Origin: Ramlibacter tataouinensis TTB310
GTDB taxonomy: Bacteria; Pseudomonadota; Gammaproteobacteria; Burkholderiales; Burkholderiaceae_C
Assembly: GCF_000215705.1 (NCBI RefSeq)
Contig: NC_015677.1
Coordinates: forward strand, 2,492,001-2,556,000
Length of the DNA stretch: 64,000 bases
Reading direction: 5' to 3'
A program made the position numbers and the translations under genes. How positions within the stretch are numbered: the first letter of the stretch is position 1; every line of letters starts with the position of its first letter. The notes under the pieces are model-generated. The model ran no database searches, had not been told where the DNA came from, and saw only the letters and a program-made list of their open reading frames with translations. Positions 36,446 to 44,706 of this stretch are shown one piece after another.

Positions 36446-37345
36446 ATGCGCGACTTCTCCCAGGACCACCGCTGGCTGTCCATCAACACCGCCACGGTGC
36501 GCAAGAGCCGCGGCCAGGACCTGCCGCTGCCCGACACCATCGAAGCCTGCGCACGGCGCGGCATCCGCGCCATCTCGCCCTGGCGCGACCAGGTGGCCGC
36601 CGCCGGCCTGGCGAACGTGTCCAGGCTGGTGAGGGCGCATGGCCTTCAGCTGTCCGGCTATTGCCGCGGCGGCATGTTCACCACCACTGACGGGGCCGGC
36701 CTGCGGGCCGCGCGCGACGACAACCGCCGCGCGGTCGACGAGGCCTGCGAGCTCGGCGCCGCTTGCCTGGTGCTGGTGGTGGGTGCCCTGCCCGGCGCCC
36801 TGCAGGGCAAGGCGGCGCACAAGGACGTCGCCCTGGCCCGTTCGCAGGTGCGCGACGGCATCGCCGAGCTGCTGGAGTACGCGAGGCAGGCACGCATGCC
36901 GCTGGCCATCGAACCGCTGCATCCGATGTACGCGGCCGACCGCGCCTGCGTCAACACGATGGAGCAGGCCCTGGATTTGTGCGAGGCGCTGGACCCGATG
37001 CGCTCAGCCCACGGCGAGCGCGGCGCCGCCGCCCTGGGGGTGGCGGTGGACGTCTACCACGTGTGGTGGGACCCGAAGCTCGAGGCGCAGATCGCCCGCG
37101 CCGGGCGCGAGCGGCTGCTGGCCTTCCATGTGTGCGACTGGCTCACGCCCACCACCGACCTGCTCAACGACCGGGGGATGATGGGCGACGGCGTCATCGA
37201 CATCCCGCGCATCCGCGGCTGGGTCGAGGCCCAGGGCTTCGCCGGCTACAGCGAAGTGGAGATCTTCAGCACCGGGAACTGGTGGCAGCGCGAGCACGGC
37301 GAGGTGCTGGACACCTGCATCGCGCGCCACCGCAGCGCGGTTTAG
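36446..37345 (+). CDS. sugar phosphate isomerase/epimerase-like TIM-barrel protein
   Basis: 299-residue AP-endonuclease-2-fold protein like xylose isomerase/IolE families. Metal-site candidates are Glu in LAIEPLHPMY, Asp/His in AVDVYHVWWD, His in LLAFHVCDWL and Glu in YSEVEIFS. It starts MRDFSQDHRWLSINTATVRK, five bases after the DUF993 stop. Probable epimerase, isomerase or dehydratase for the operon's substrate. Followed by a convergent hairpin. Confidence 0.9.
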   Translation: MRDFSQDHRWLSINTATVRKSRGQDLPLPDTIEACARRGIRAISPWRDQVAAAGLANVSRLVRAHGLQLSGYCRGGMFTTTDGAGLRAARDDNRRAVDEACELGAACLVLVVGALPGALQGKAAHKDVALARSQVRDGIAELLEYARQARMPLAIEPLHPMYAADRACVNTMEQALDLCEALDPMRSAHGERGAAALGVAVDVYHVWWDPKLEAQIARAGRERLLAFHVCDWLTPTTDLLNDRGMMGDGVIDIPRIRGWVEAQGFAGYSEVEIFSTGNWWQREHGEVLDTCIARHRSAV

Positions 37346-37359
37346 GCCGCGCTGCTTCC

Positions 37360-37390
37360 TGAGGCACGCGGTCTGAGCCGCGCTGCCTCA
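37360..37390. terminator. hairpin between the catabolic operon and bactofilin gene
   Basis: TGAGGCA pairs with TGCCTCA and an inner CGCGG with CCGCG, giving a long stem with a short loop between two convergent genes (stops at 37345 and 37399). Confidence 0.7.
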
Positions 37391-37398
37391 AGCAAGCG

Positions 37399-37956
37399 TC
37401 AGCCGTGCACGCGCTGCAGCGGGGCCGCCGCGGCGGTCTTGGCTGCGGTGCTGCTGGAGGCGGTGGCGCCGAATTCGATCTCGCCGGACAGCTGGCCGCC
37501 CTCTTCGATCACGACCTTGCCGTAACGGATACGTCCCGTCACCTTGCCCGTGGAATAAATCACCAGCTTCTGGCGCACGGTCAGCGTGCCGTCGAATTCG
37601 CCGCGGATCTCGGCGATGTCGATCTCGGCCGAGCCCTTGAACGAGCCGCGCTCGGAGATCTGGATCATGCGCGAGTCCATGGTGGCCTCGACCGAGCCCT
37701 CCACCACCAGCGTGTCGCAGTCGGTGATCTCGACGCCCTTGAGCTTGATGTTCGGGCCGACGGTCAGCTTGGCCTCGCCTTCCTTCGCGGACACGGCGAC
37801 GGGGGTGCTGCTGGCCGGGGTGGTGGCCGCGGAAGTCGCGGCGGGGGCCACGGTGCCGGCCGCGGCGGCGGCGTTGGGGTTGGTGCCGCGCAGGTTGTAT
37901 GCGTCGGTCGCGTCGCGCTTGTTGTTGTTATTGAAGAAAGGGGACTGCAGGGCCAT
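37399..37956 (-). CDS. bactofilin (polymer-forming cytoskeletal protein)
   Basis: 185-residue protein with a central bactofilin domain (about 60-160): NIKLKGVEITDCDTLVVEGSVEATMDSRMIQISERGSFKGSAEIDIAEIRGEFDGTLTVRQKLVIYSTGKVTGRIRYGKVVIEEGGQLSGEI, a right-handed beta-helix pattern. It is flanked by disordered Ala/Pro/Thr-rich tails. Bactofilins self-assemble at the membrane and place cell-wall or polar proteins. ATG 37956 is preceded by AGAGGAAG. No peptidoglycan hydrolase gene is adjacent. Confidence 0.93.
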   Translation of the reverse strand: MALQSPFFNNNNKRDATDAYNLRGTNPNAAAAAGTVAPAATSAATTPASSTPVAVSAKEGEAKLTVGPNIKLKGVEITDCDTLVVEGSVEATMDSRMIQISERGSFKGSAEIDIAEIRGEFDGTLTVRQKLVIYSTGKVTGRIRYGKVVIEEGGQLSGEIEFGATASSSTAAKTAAAAPLQRVHG

Positions 37957-38168
37957 CGTGCTTCCTCTGAGACGGTTGAAGGAGCTGCGAATGCTACGTA
38001 GGACCTGGCTTACATGTTCACGCCATTCAGCAAGTTCGGTAACCAAGTTCGTTGCGGTGTATCGCCGTGCCGTGTGCAGTTGCGACTTATTTGACGCGAG
38101 CGGTAACCATGGTTGCGTCTGGTCGCCGGGAAGGGCAGCATGCACGCATAGGCAAACCAAGGGTACCC

Positions 38169-38873
38169 ATGACATTTCGCACGATGCGCGCCCGCACGAG
38201 CCTGCTTGCCACGGGTGCGCTGCTGTCGGGGGCGGCCTTCGCGGCCGATGCGCCGGCCACCGCCACCTTCGACCTGGCCGGCGGCAACCTGATGGCGGTG
38301 CTGCGGCCGTCGGCCGGCGAGAACAAGACCGACGAGGATCTGCGCCCCTACGGCAAGGTGAGCCTGGTGCTGGAGGATGGGCGCGAGGTCGAGGTCGAGA
38401 CCAGCTGGTACCGGTACCTGGGCGACATGCACATCCGCCTGGTGTTCGACGGGCCGCAGAAGATGCAGAGCGCCTCTCCCGAGGACCTCGCGCGCCTGCG
38501 GCTGGACCCGCAGGGCGCGGTGCAGCTGGCGGTGGCCAACCTGCGCCGGGTCTACGGCGAACCGCAGGCCCGGCCCTGGACCGGCGGGCTGATGCAGGTG
38601 CAGGGCCGCGCCTCCGACCTGTCCAGCAGCTACTTCCTGGACCGTGAATTCTGGCTGGCGCAGCAGGCCTTGCACCCGCAGGGCCTGGTGGCGGCGGTGC
38701 CGCGCCATGGCGGCCTGGTCTACGCGCCGGCCGATGACGCGCAAGCCGTGGAGCGCCTGCGCTTTTCCGCGGTGGCCTTGTACGCGGGCAGCCCGCGCGG
38801 CCGCGTCTCCTCGGCGCTGTACCTGTTCAAGGACGGGCGCTGGTCGGTGTTCCAGCCGCCCCTGGCCCATTGA
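38169..38873 (+). CDS. exported hypothetical protein with DUF1444-like pattern
   Basis: 234-residue protein with a likely signal peptide (MTFRTMRARTSLLATGALLSGAAFA, cleavage near AFA-ADA). The mature part has YLGDMHIRLVFDGPQKMQSASPEDLARLRLDPQGAVQLAVANLRRVYG, which resembles the DUF1444/YtpQ pattern; the relationship is not certain. No catalytic motif is visible. First of three codirectional genes (with the aldo/keto reductase and DUF6064 genes). The ATG at 38169 was chosen for its signal peptide. Confidence 0.7.
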   Translation: MTFRTMRARTSLLATGALLSGAAFAADAPATATFDLAGGNLMAVLRPSAGENKTDEDLRPYGKVSLVLEDGREVEVETSWYRYLGDMHIRLVFDGPQKMQSASPEDLARLRLDPQGAVQLAVANLRRVYGEPQARPWTGGLMQVQGRASDLSSSYFLDREFWLAQQALHPQGLVAAVPRHGGLVYAPADDAQAVERLRFSAVALYAGSPRGRVSSALYLFKDGRWSVFQPPLAH

Positions 38874-38909
38874 GGCCGGGGCGTTGCGGCCGGTGCTACG
38901 CTGAGTGCC

Positions 38910-39821
38910 ATGCGACGCCGAATCATCCTGTCCCGGGGCCTGGCCCTGCTGGGCCTAGGCACCGGCCTGCCGGCGGCCCATGCGCAGCGGGCGCCGGCCG
39001 GGCTGATCACCAAGCCCATCCCGTCCAGCCGCGAGCCCATCCCCGCCGTCGGCCTGGGCACCTGGATCACCTTCAACGTCGGCAACGACCGCGCCGCGCG
39101 CGAGCAGTGCGCCGAGGTCATGCGCGTCTTCTTCGCCGCCGGTGGCCGGCTGATCGACTCCTCGCCCATGTACGGCTCCTCGCAGGGCGTGGTGGGCGAC
39201 GCCCTGCAGCGGCTGGGCGCGCAGCAGCGCGTGTTCTCCGCCGACAAGGTCTGGACCTCGTCCGGCGGCGCGGCGCAGATCGAGCAGTCGCGCCGCCTGT
39301 GGGGCGTGCCGCGCTTCGACCTGCTGCAGGTGCACAACCTGCTGGCCTGGCAGGAGCAGCTGCCGCTGCTGTTCGAGATGAAGAAGGCCGGCCGCCTGCG
39401 TTACGTCGGCATCACCACCTCCGAGGGCCGGCGGCACCGCGATTTCGAGCAGATCATGCGCGAGCATCCGCTGGACTTCGTGCAGTTGACCTACAACATC
39501 CTGGACCGCGAGGCCGAGCAGCGCCTGCTGCCGCTGGCGCGCGAGCGCGGCATCGCGGTGCTGGCCAACCGGCCGTTCCGCGAAGGGGCCCTGCTGCGGT
39601 CGCTGCAGCGCCACCCGCTGCCCGGCTGGGCCGCAGAGATCGGCTGCACCAGCTGGGCCCAGGCGGCGCTGAAGTACATCGTCGCCCATCCCGCCGTCAC
39701 CTGCGCCATCCCGGCCACCAGCCGGGTCGACCACATGCGCGAGAACATGGCCGCCGGCACCGGCGTGCTGCCCGACCCGGCGCTGCGCAAGCGCATGGCC
39801 GACCACGTGGCCGGCCTGTAG
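38910..39821 (+). CDS. aldo/keto reductase, probably exported
   Basis: 303-residue AKR-family enzyme with a hydrophobic N-terminus MRRRIILSRGLALLGLGTGLPAAHA that looks like a signal peptide. The RRRxxLxRG-type start suggests possible Tat export but lacks the strict twin-Arg-x-Phe pattern. The AKR tetrad is complete: Asp83, Tyr88 (RLIDSSPMYGSS), Lys113 (SADKVW) and His142 (LLQVHN). A periplasmic AKR would need its nicotinamide cofactor before export, which is unusual. Substrate unknown. Confidence 0.85.
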   Translation: MRRRIILSRGLALLGLGTGLPAAHAQRAPAGLITKPIPSSREPIPAVGLGTWITFNVGNDRAAREQCAEVMRVFFAAGGRLIDSSPMYGSSQGVVGDALQRLGAQQRVFSADKVWTSSGGAAQIEQSRRLWGVPRFDLLQVHNLLAWQEQLPLLFEMKKAGRLRYVGITTSEGRRHRDFEQIMREHPLDFVQLTYNILDREAEQRLLPLARERGIAVLANRPFREGALLRSLQRHPLPGWAAEIGCTSWAQAALKYIVAHPAVTCAIPATSRVDHMRENMAAGTGVLPDPALRKRMADHVAGL

Positions 39822-39836
39822 GCCGCCGGACGCGCC

Positions 39837-40427
39837 ATGTCGGAGTGGTGGACCTACCGCCTGTCGGACTTCCTGATGTTCTCGCCGCGCACCTACGCGC
39901 GGCTGGTCGCCCTGTACCACGAGGAACTCTGGCCGCTGCAGTGGCTGGGCCTGGCCGCGGGCCTGGCCGCCCTCGGCCTGGCGCTGGCCTCGCGCCGCCA
40001 CCCGGTCGCCCGCCGGGCGTTGATGCTGCTGCTGGCGGCGGCGTGGGCCTGGGTGGGGTGGGCCTTCGCCTGGCAGCGCTACGCCGCGATCAACCTGGCG
40101 GCGCCCCACCTGGCGGCGGCCTGCGGCTTGCAGGCCGTGCTGTGCCTGCTCGCGGCGTTCGGCGCCGATGCCCGGCCGGGGGCCAGCCGCGCGCCCTGGA
40201 TCGGCGACGCGCTCGCCTTCGCGGCGGTGCTGGGCTTTCCGGCCGCGAGCCTGCTGGCGGGCCGGCCCTGGGCGCAGGCCGAGGTGTTCGCCAGCATGCC
40301 CGACCCGACGGCCCTGGCCAGCCTGGGCCTGTGGTGGGCGGCCGGCCCGCGCCGGGCCTGGCTGCTGCCGGTGCCGCTGGCGGTGCTGGCGTTGGGCCTG
40401 GCCACGCGCTGGGCACTGGCCGGCTGA
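39837..40427 (+). CDS. DUF6064-family membrane protein
   Basis: 196-residue polytopic protein with five or six hydrophobic helices and the family start MSEWWTYRLSDFLMFSPRTYARLVALYH. Function unknown. It is 15 bases after the aldo/keto reductase gene and ends 13 bases from the convergent gspB. Confidence 0.8.
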   Translation: MSEWWTYRLSDFLMFSPRTYARLVALYHEELWPLQWLGLAAGLAALGLALASRRHPVARRALMLLLAAAWAWVGWAFAWQRYAAINLAAPHLAAACGLQAVLCLLAAFGADARPGASRAPWIGDALAFAAVLGFPAASLLAGRPWAQAEVFASMPDPTALASLGLWWAAGPRRAWLLPVPLAVLALGLATRWALAG

Positions 40428-40440
40428 CGCCGGCGCCGCT

Positions 40441-41118
40441 TCAGAAGCTCACGTTGTAGCGCTGGCCGCGAAAGAGCAGCACCGCCGTGCTGGGGCGGAT
40501 CTGCTCGATCACCACGCCCGGGGCCGGCTCGGCCCCCTCGTTGAACACCTGGCCGTTGACGATCAGCATGCGCTGCGCCGCGTTGGTCGAGTACACGCCG
40601 CCGGTGATGGCCACCTTGGGGGCGTCGGGCGGCAGCGGGCCGGCAGTGGGCGCCGCAGCGGCTGCCGGCCCGCCTGGCGCTGGTGGCGCGGTGGGCCCGG
40701 CCGCCGGTGCTGGCGCTGGCAGGTTCGCCTGCGGCGCGGCCTGGTTCGCCTGAGGCGCGCGCAGCGCCGGGGCGGCGGGGGCCGCAGGCGCAGGCGCAGG
40801 TGCCGGTGCAGGCGGGGGCGCCGGGGGAGAGATGGCGACAGCGGGTGGCGTCGGGGCCGCGGCCGTAGCGGCCGGCACGGGCGTGGCCTGCGGCGCCAGC
40901 GCCACGCGCGTCTCGCCCGGACCGGCCATCAGGTACCAGGCGGCGCCGCCGGCGCCGAGCAGGCCCAGTACCACGCCGGCGGCCAGCAGGCTGCGCCAAG
41001 TGCGCGTGCGCGGCCCGTCGTCCGCCGCCGGTGGCACGGGCTGCGCATGGATGCCACGCAACGGATCGCGTTCGCGCTGGGCATCGGCCCGCCGCAGCGC
41101 ATCGAGGATGTAGGACAT
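40441..41118 (-). CDS. gspB: type II secretion assembly protein GspB
   Basis: 225-residue inner-membrane protein. The start MSYILDALRRADAQRERDP is the GspB signature. One membrane helix (LLAAGVVLGLLGAGGAAWYLM, about 44-64), a long Pro/Ala linker (70-165) and a C-terminal domain (INGQVFNEGAEPAPGVVIEQIRPSTAVLLFRGQRYNVSF-like) follow. It partners GspA to move the secretin through peptidoglycan. It begins 12 bases after gspA. The rest of a Gsp system is not in the window. Confidence 0.9.
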   Translation of the reverse strand: MSYILDALRRADAQRERDPLRGIHAQPVPPAADDGPRTRTWRSLLAAGVVLGLLGAGGAAWYLMAGPGETRVALAPQATPVPAATAAAPTPPAVAISPPAPPPAPAPAPAPAAPAAPALRAPQANQAAPQANLPAPAPAAGPTAPPAPGGPAAAAAPTAGPLPPDAPKVAITGGVYSTNAAQRMLIVNGQVFNEGAEPAPGVVIEQIRPSTAVLLFRGQRYNVSF

Positions 41119-41130
41119 ACGAAAAGATCT

Positions 41131-42792
41131 CTAGCGCTCGACGCGCAGGCGCGGCTCGTCGACGCCGGCCGCGCGATGGAGTTGCATCAGGGTCAGCGGC
41201 CCCAGCACGCCGTCGGCGCGCAGGCCCTGGGCCAGCTGGAAGGTGCGGATGCGCTGGCGCAGGGCGCTGTCGTCGCCATCCGCGGCTGCCGCGGCGTCAC
41301 CGGCCCGGCCATCGGCCGGCCCGAGCTGGGACGCCACCCAGCGCAGCACCGGCGGGCGTTCGCCGTCGCCAGGCCGGCCGGTCGCGCCGGGTGGCAGGCG
41401 CCACAGCGTGGCGAACTCGCCCTGCCAGCGTTCGGCCAGTGCGGCCAGCGTCACCGTCTGTTCGGTGCCGCCCGCCTGCAGCGTGGCGCTGTCGGCCGTG
41501 AGCCCGGCCAGCACGGCATAGGAAGGGGTGCCGCCGGCCGCATCGAGCGTGACGATGCCGGGGCGGTCCAGCTGGCGGATCAAGGCCAGGCTGGCCACCT
41601 GGCTGTGGCAGGCCAGCCGCTGGCGCAGCAGCGCGCGGCAGGGCTGCGCCTCCCCGGCTGGCAGGTCCGCCTTCCAGGCCGCAGCCAATTCGCCCCATGC
41701 CGCATCCATGTCGCGCAGCAGCACCGGCGGCTTGGAAGGCGCCTGGCCGGCCGAAGCGGTCGGGTCGGCTGCGACCGCAGGCGCGGAAGCGGCGACTGCG
41801 GGCGCCGAGGCCGGTGTGGATGCCGCAGTGGCCGGCGGCACGCTGCTGCCGGCCGCCCAGCCCGGCACCGCGGCCGGACCCAGGTAGCGGGCCGCGACCA
41901 GCACGCCGCCCAGCGCCGCTGCCAGGCCCAGCCCGGTCCAGGCGACCCGCCGCCAGCGCGGCGCCGGCGTGCTGGGACCGAACACCTCTTGCGCCGCGCG
42001 GTCCACGATGGCGGCGTTGACGGTGGCGCGGTTGCGGGCGTAAGCCCCCAGCAGCGCGCGGTCGCACAGCAGGTTGATGCGCCGCGGCACGCCGCGCGAA
42101 CGCTTGTACACGCGGCGCAGCGCGCCCCTCTCGAACGGCAGCGCGCGGGCGAGCCCCGCCACCTCCAGCCGGTGCTGGACGTAGTGCGCGGTCTCCGCCT
42201 CGGTCAGCGGCCCCAGGTGGTAGCGCGCGATGACGCGCTGCGCCAGTTGCTCGAGCTCGGGCCGGGCCAGCATGTCGCGCAGCTCGGGCTGGCCGATCAG
42301 GATGATCTGCAGCAGCTTGCGCTCGGCCGTCTCCAGGTTGGTCAGCAGGCGCAGCTGCTCCAGCACCTCGGCCGAGAGGTTCTGCGCCTCGTCGATGATC
42401 AGCACGCTGTTGCGCCCGGCTGCGTGCGAGTGCAGCAGGAAGCCGTTGAGCGGGTCGACCAGCGACTTCACCGTGGGCGGCTGCGGGCCGGCCGGCGGCA
42501 GCACGATGCGGAACTCCTCGCACACCGACTGCAGCAGCTCGGTGACGGTGAGCTTGGGGTTGAAGATGTAGGCGACGTTGCAGTTGGCGGGGATCTGCTC
42601 CAGGAAGGACCGGCACACCGTCGTCTTGCCGGTGCCGATCTCTCCGGTGAGCAGCACGAAGCCACCGCCGCCCGACAGCCCGTAAAGCAGATGCGCCAAT
42701 GCCTCGCGGTGGCGCTCGCTCATGAACAGGTAGCGCGGGTCCGGGGCGATGGAGAACGGCTCCTGCCTCAGCCCGAAATAGGGCGCGTACAT
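41131..42792 (-). CDS. gspA: type II secretion ATPase GspA (ExeA-like)
   Basis: 553-residue protein. The AAA domain has Walker A GEIGTGKT (about 50-57), Walker B VLIIDEAQNL and the sensor segment RGVPRRINLLCDRALL. A single membrane helix (about 271-291) is followed by an Ala/Pro linker and a C-terminal peptidoglycan-binding domain (FQLAQGLRADGVLGPLTLMQLH). With GspB it remodels the wall for secretin assembly. ATG 42792 (MYAPYFGLRQEPFSIAPDPRYLFMS). Confidence 0.95.
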   Translation of the reverse strand: MYAPYFGLRQEPFSIAPDPRYLFMSERHREALAHLLYGLSGGGGFVLLTGEIGTGKTTVCRSFLEQIPANCNVAYIFNPKLTVTELLQSVCEEFRIVLPPAGPQPPTVKSLVDPLNGFLLHSHAAGRNSVLIIDEAQNLSAEVLEQLRLLTNLETAERKLLQIILIGQPELRDMLARPELEQLAQRVIARYHLGPLTEAETAHYVQHRLEVAGLARALPFERGALRRVYKRSRGVPRRINLLCDRALLGAYARNRATVNAAIVDRAAQEVFGPSTPAPRWRRVAWTGLGLAAALGGVLVAARYLGPAAVPGWAAGSSVPPATAASTPASAPAVAASAPAVAADPTASAGQAPSKPPVLLRDMDAAWGELAAAWKADLPAGEAQPCRALLRQRLACHSQVASLALIRQLDRPGIVTLDAAGGTPSYAVLAGLTADSATLQAGGTEQTVTLAALAERWQGEFATLWRLPPGATGRPGDGERPPVLRWVASQLGPADGRAGDAAAAADGDDSALRQRIRTFQLAQGLRADGVLGPLTLMQLHRAAGVDEPRLRVER

Positions 42793-43061
42793 GCGGCAAG
42801 GATAAACGCATGGGATTTCCGCCTTCCGCTGGCCTGCCGCAAGCGATAGCCCGTGCGGGGCGCCAGGCACTCCCCGGCAGGGGCTCATACTATGTTGGTG
42901 CGTGCTGCGCACGCACTCGCTGCGCCGTACCGGGCCTGGGCTTGCACCGCATAACTCGCTACGCGCCCCGAAGGGCGCTCCGCTCAAACAGATGCGGTGA
43001 GTCAGTTCACGGGAGCGCCTGGCGCCCACAGACCGGTTGCCGCGCCGTGCAGCGCTACACG
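42793..43061. other. intergenic region with a repeat-like hairpin element
   Basis: 269 bases without a convincing gene. It contains ACCGCATAACTCGCTACGCG and the hairpin GCGCCC-CGAA-GGGCGC (42963-42978) followed by TCCGCTCAAACAGATGCGG. I recognise this style as a dispersed intergenic element of Comamonadaceae, but copy number cannot be tested here. It separates gspA and the MFS gene. Confidence 0.45.
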
Positions 43062-44306
43062 TCAGGCAGACGCCAGCACCGTGCGCCGCGTCCGCCGCAC
43101 CTGAAAGGCGCTGGCGATCAGGACGCCCTGCATCAGCACCAGCCCCAGCCAGACCCCGCGGAAGTTCCCCTGGTCCATCAGGCTGCCGAACACCAGCGGC
43201 GCGAGCGCCTGGCCGATGTCCAGGCCCGCGTACACGATGCCGTAAACGCGGCCGCTGGCGTTCTCGGGCGTGGAGCGCTTGACCAGCAGGTCGCGCGAGG
43301 GACCGGCGATACCGCTGGCGATGCCCATGGCGCCGAACAAGGCCGGCACCGCCAGCGCCGGGATCGGCGCGAAGCCGATGGCCAGCGCCACCAGCGCCGC
43401 GGCGCCGAAGCCGATGCCGACGATGCGCTCGCAACGCGCCGGATCCGAGGCCAGGAAGCCGCCCAGCAGCATGCCGCCGGCGCTGCACACCATGTAGACC
43501 GTCAGGCACATGGCCGCCAGCGCCACCGGCACACCGTGGATCTGCCGCGCGGCTTCGGGCGCGAAGGCCTGGATCACGCTCAGCACCACGGCGTAGAAGA
43601 AAAAGAAGCCGAAGCACATCCACACGGCGGGGATACGCAAGAAGTCAAGACTGCCCTCCCCGGCCAGCGCCGCCCCGCCCGCCGCGGGCTTGGCGGGCGC
43701 GGCCGGCAAGGCCAACTGGCCGCGGTTCAGCCACAGCACCAGCAGCACGCCGAAGGCCAGCGTGCCTGCCGCCATCAACGCCACGCGCCAGGAAAACGCG
43801 ATCGCCAGCGGCACCAGCAGCGCCGGCGCCAGGGCCCAGCCGAGGCTGCCGGTGATGCCGTGCACGCTGTAGGCATGTCCCAGCCGCGCGGCGCTCACCT
43901 TGCGGTTGAGCAGCGTGTAGTCCACCGGGTGGAACACGCCATTGCCCACGCCGGCCACCACGGCGAAACCGGCCAGCATCCAGTAGGAGGTGGCGGACGC
44001 GAAACCGAATGCCGCCACGCCCAGCAGGGCTAGGCCGCCCAGCAGGATGGGCCGCGGCCCGTGCCGGTCCACCAGGAAGCCGGAAGCCGCCTGGACCGCA
44101 CAGGACACCACGAAGAACACCGTCATCAGGAAACCCAGCTGGGTGTAGCTGACGTCGAAAGCCTCCTTGAGCCACGGGAACAGCGGCGCCAGCAGCAGCT
44201 GGCTGAAATGGCTGATCAGGTGGGCCAGGCCGACCAGGCCGATCACGCCGGCATCCTGGCGCAAGGGACCGGCACGGTGGGCGGGCGGGACGGTGGTGCT
44301 GCTCAT
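43062..44306 (-). CDS. MFS transporter
   Basis: 414-residue inner-membrane transporter with 12 hydrophobic helices and the family loop FLVDRHGPRPILLGG. The first helices read GVIGLVGLAHLISHFSQLLLAPLFPWLKEAFDVSYTQLG, as in fosmidomycin-resistance (Fsr)-like and sulfonate/organic-acid MFS proteins. The start is ATG 44306 (MSSTTVPPAHRAG). The substrate is unknown, and no regulator is adjacent. Confidence 0.88.
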   Translation of the reverse strand: MSSTTVPPAHRAGPLRQDAGVIGLVGLAHLISHFSQLLLAPLFPWLKEAFDVSYTQLGFLMTVFFVVSCAVQAASGFLVDRHGPRPILLGGLALLGVAAFGFASATSYWMLAGFAVVAGVGNGVFHPVDYTLLNRKVSAARLGHAYSVHGITGSLGWALAPALLVPLAIAFSWRVALMAAGTLAFGVLLVLWLNRGQLALPAAPAKPAAGGAALAGEGSLDFLRIPAVWMCFGFFFFYAVVLSVIQAFAPEAARQIHGVPVALAAMCLTVYMVCSAGGMLLGGFLASDPARCERIVGIGFGAAALVALAIGFAPIPALAVPALFGAMGIASGIAGPSRDLLVKRSTPENASGRVYGIVYAGLDIGQALAPLVFGSLMDQGNFRGVWLGLVLMQGVLIASAFQVRRTRRTVLASA

Positions 44307-44706
44307 AGGGGTCAATGCTACGCGCGGCCGGACCACCCCTGCCCCGCACCGTTCGCCCCCTGCGGCCGACAAGGCAACGGATGTTTACGACAGCAAACCT
44401 TGGAAACATTCCTACAAGCAGGACGGCGCCGGTCTGACCGCTGAGCTTGTGCCCGAGCGCTTCAATGGCTTCATGAGCAACACCCACCACGACCACGTCC
44501 CCGGGGATCCGGCGTCGCCGCGGCAGCACGGTGACTCGCCGGAAACCGGGCGCTCCGGCGAAGGCGCGGCCAGTGCCTTGCGGCAGTTGATCTCGGAGGC
44601 CGAGCAGCAACGGCGCCAGACCCCGCGCCATGAAGCCGAGGGCGCAAGGCCCAGCGCGTGAAGCCCTTCCCGGCCCGAAGCCTGCCGGCCCCGTAACGGT
44701 ACCGCC
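44307..44706. other. intergenic region, no secure gene
   Basis: This 400-base stretch holds an AT-richer island around 44379-44415 (GTTTACGACAGCAAACC then GGAAACATTCC) that looks like a promoter or operator, and one open frame of 62 codons (44473-44661, annotated separately). No RNA gene is seen. Confidence 0.4.
44473..44661 (+). CDS. possible small hydrophilic protein
   Basis: 62 codons, MSNTHHDHVPGDPASPRQ... ending ISEAEQQRRQTPRHEAEGARPSA. The product is charged with no hydrophobic core; there is no ribosome-binding site and no recognised family. The frame is also open upstream to 44167, as chance frames often are in this DNA. Low confidence. Confidence 0.2.
   Translation: MSNTHHDHVPGDPASPRQHGDSPETGRSGEGAASALRQLISEAEQQRRQTPRHEAEGARPSA

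Noticed and set aside
38103..38116. GTAACCATGGTTGC near-palindrome between bactofilin and the exported protein
   Set aside because: Single copy, one mismatched pair, no adjacent regulator gene; could be chance.
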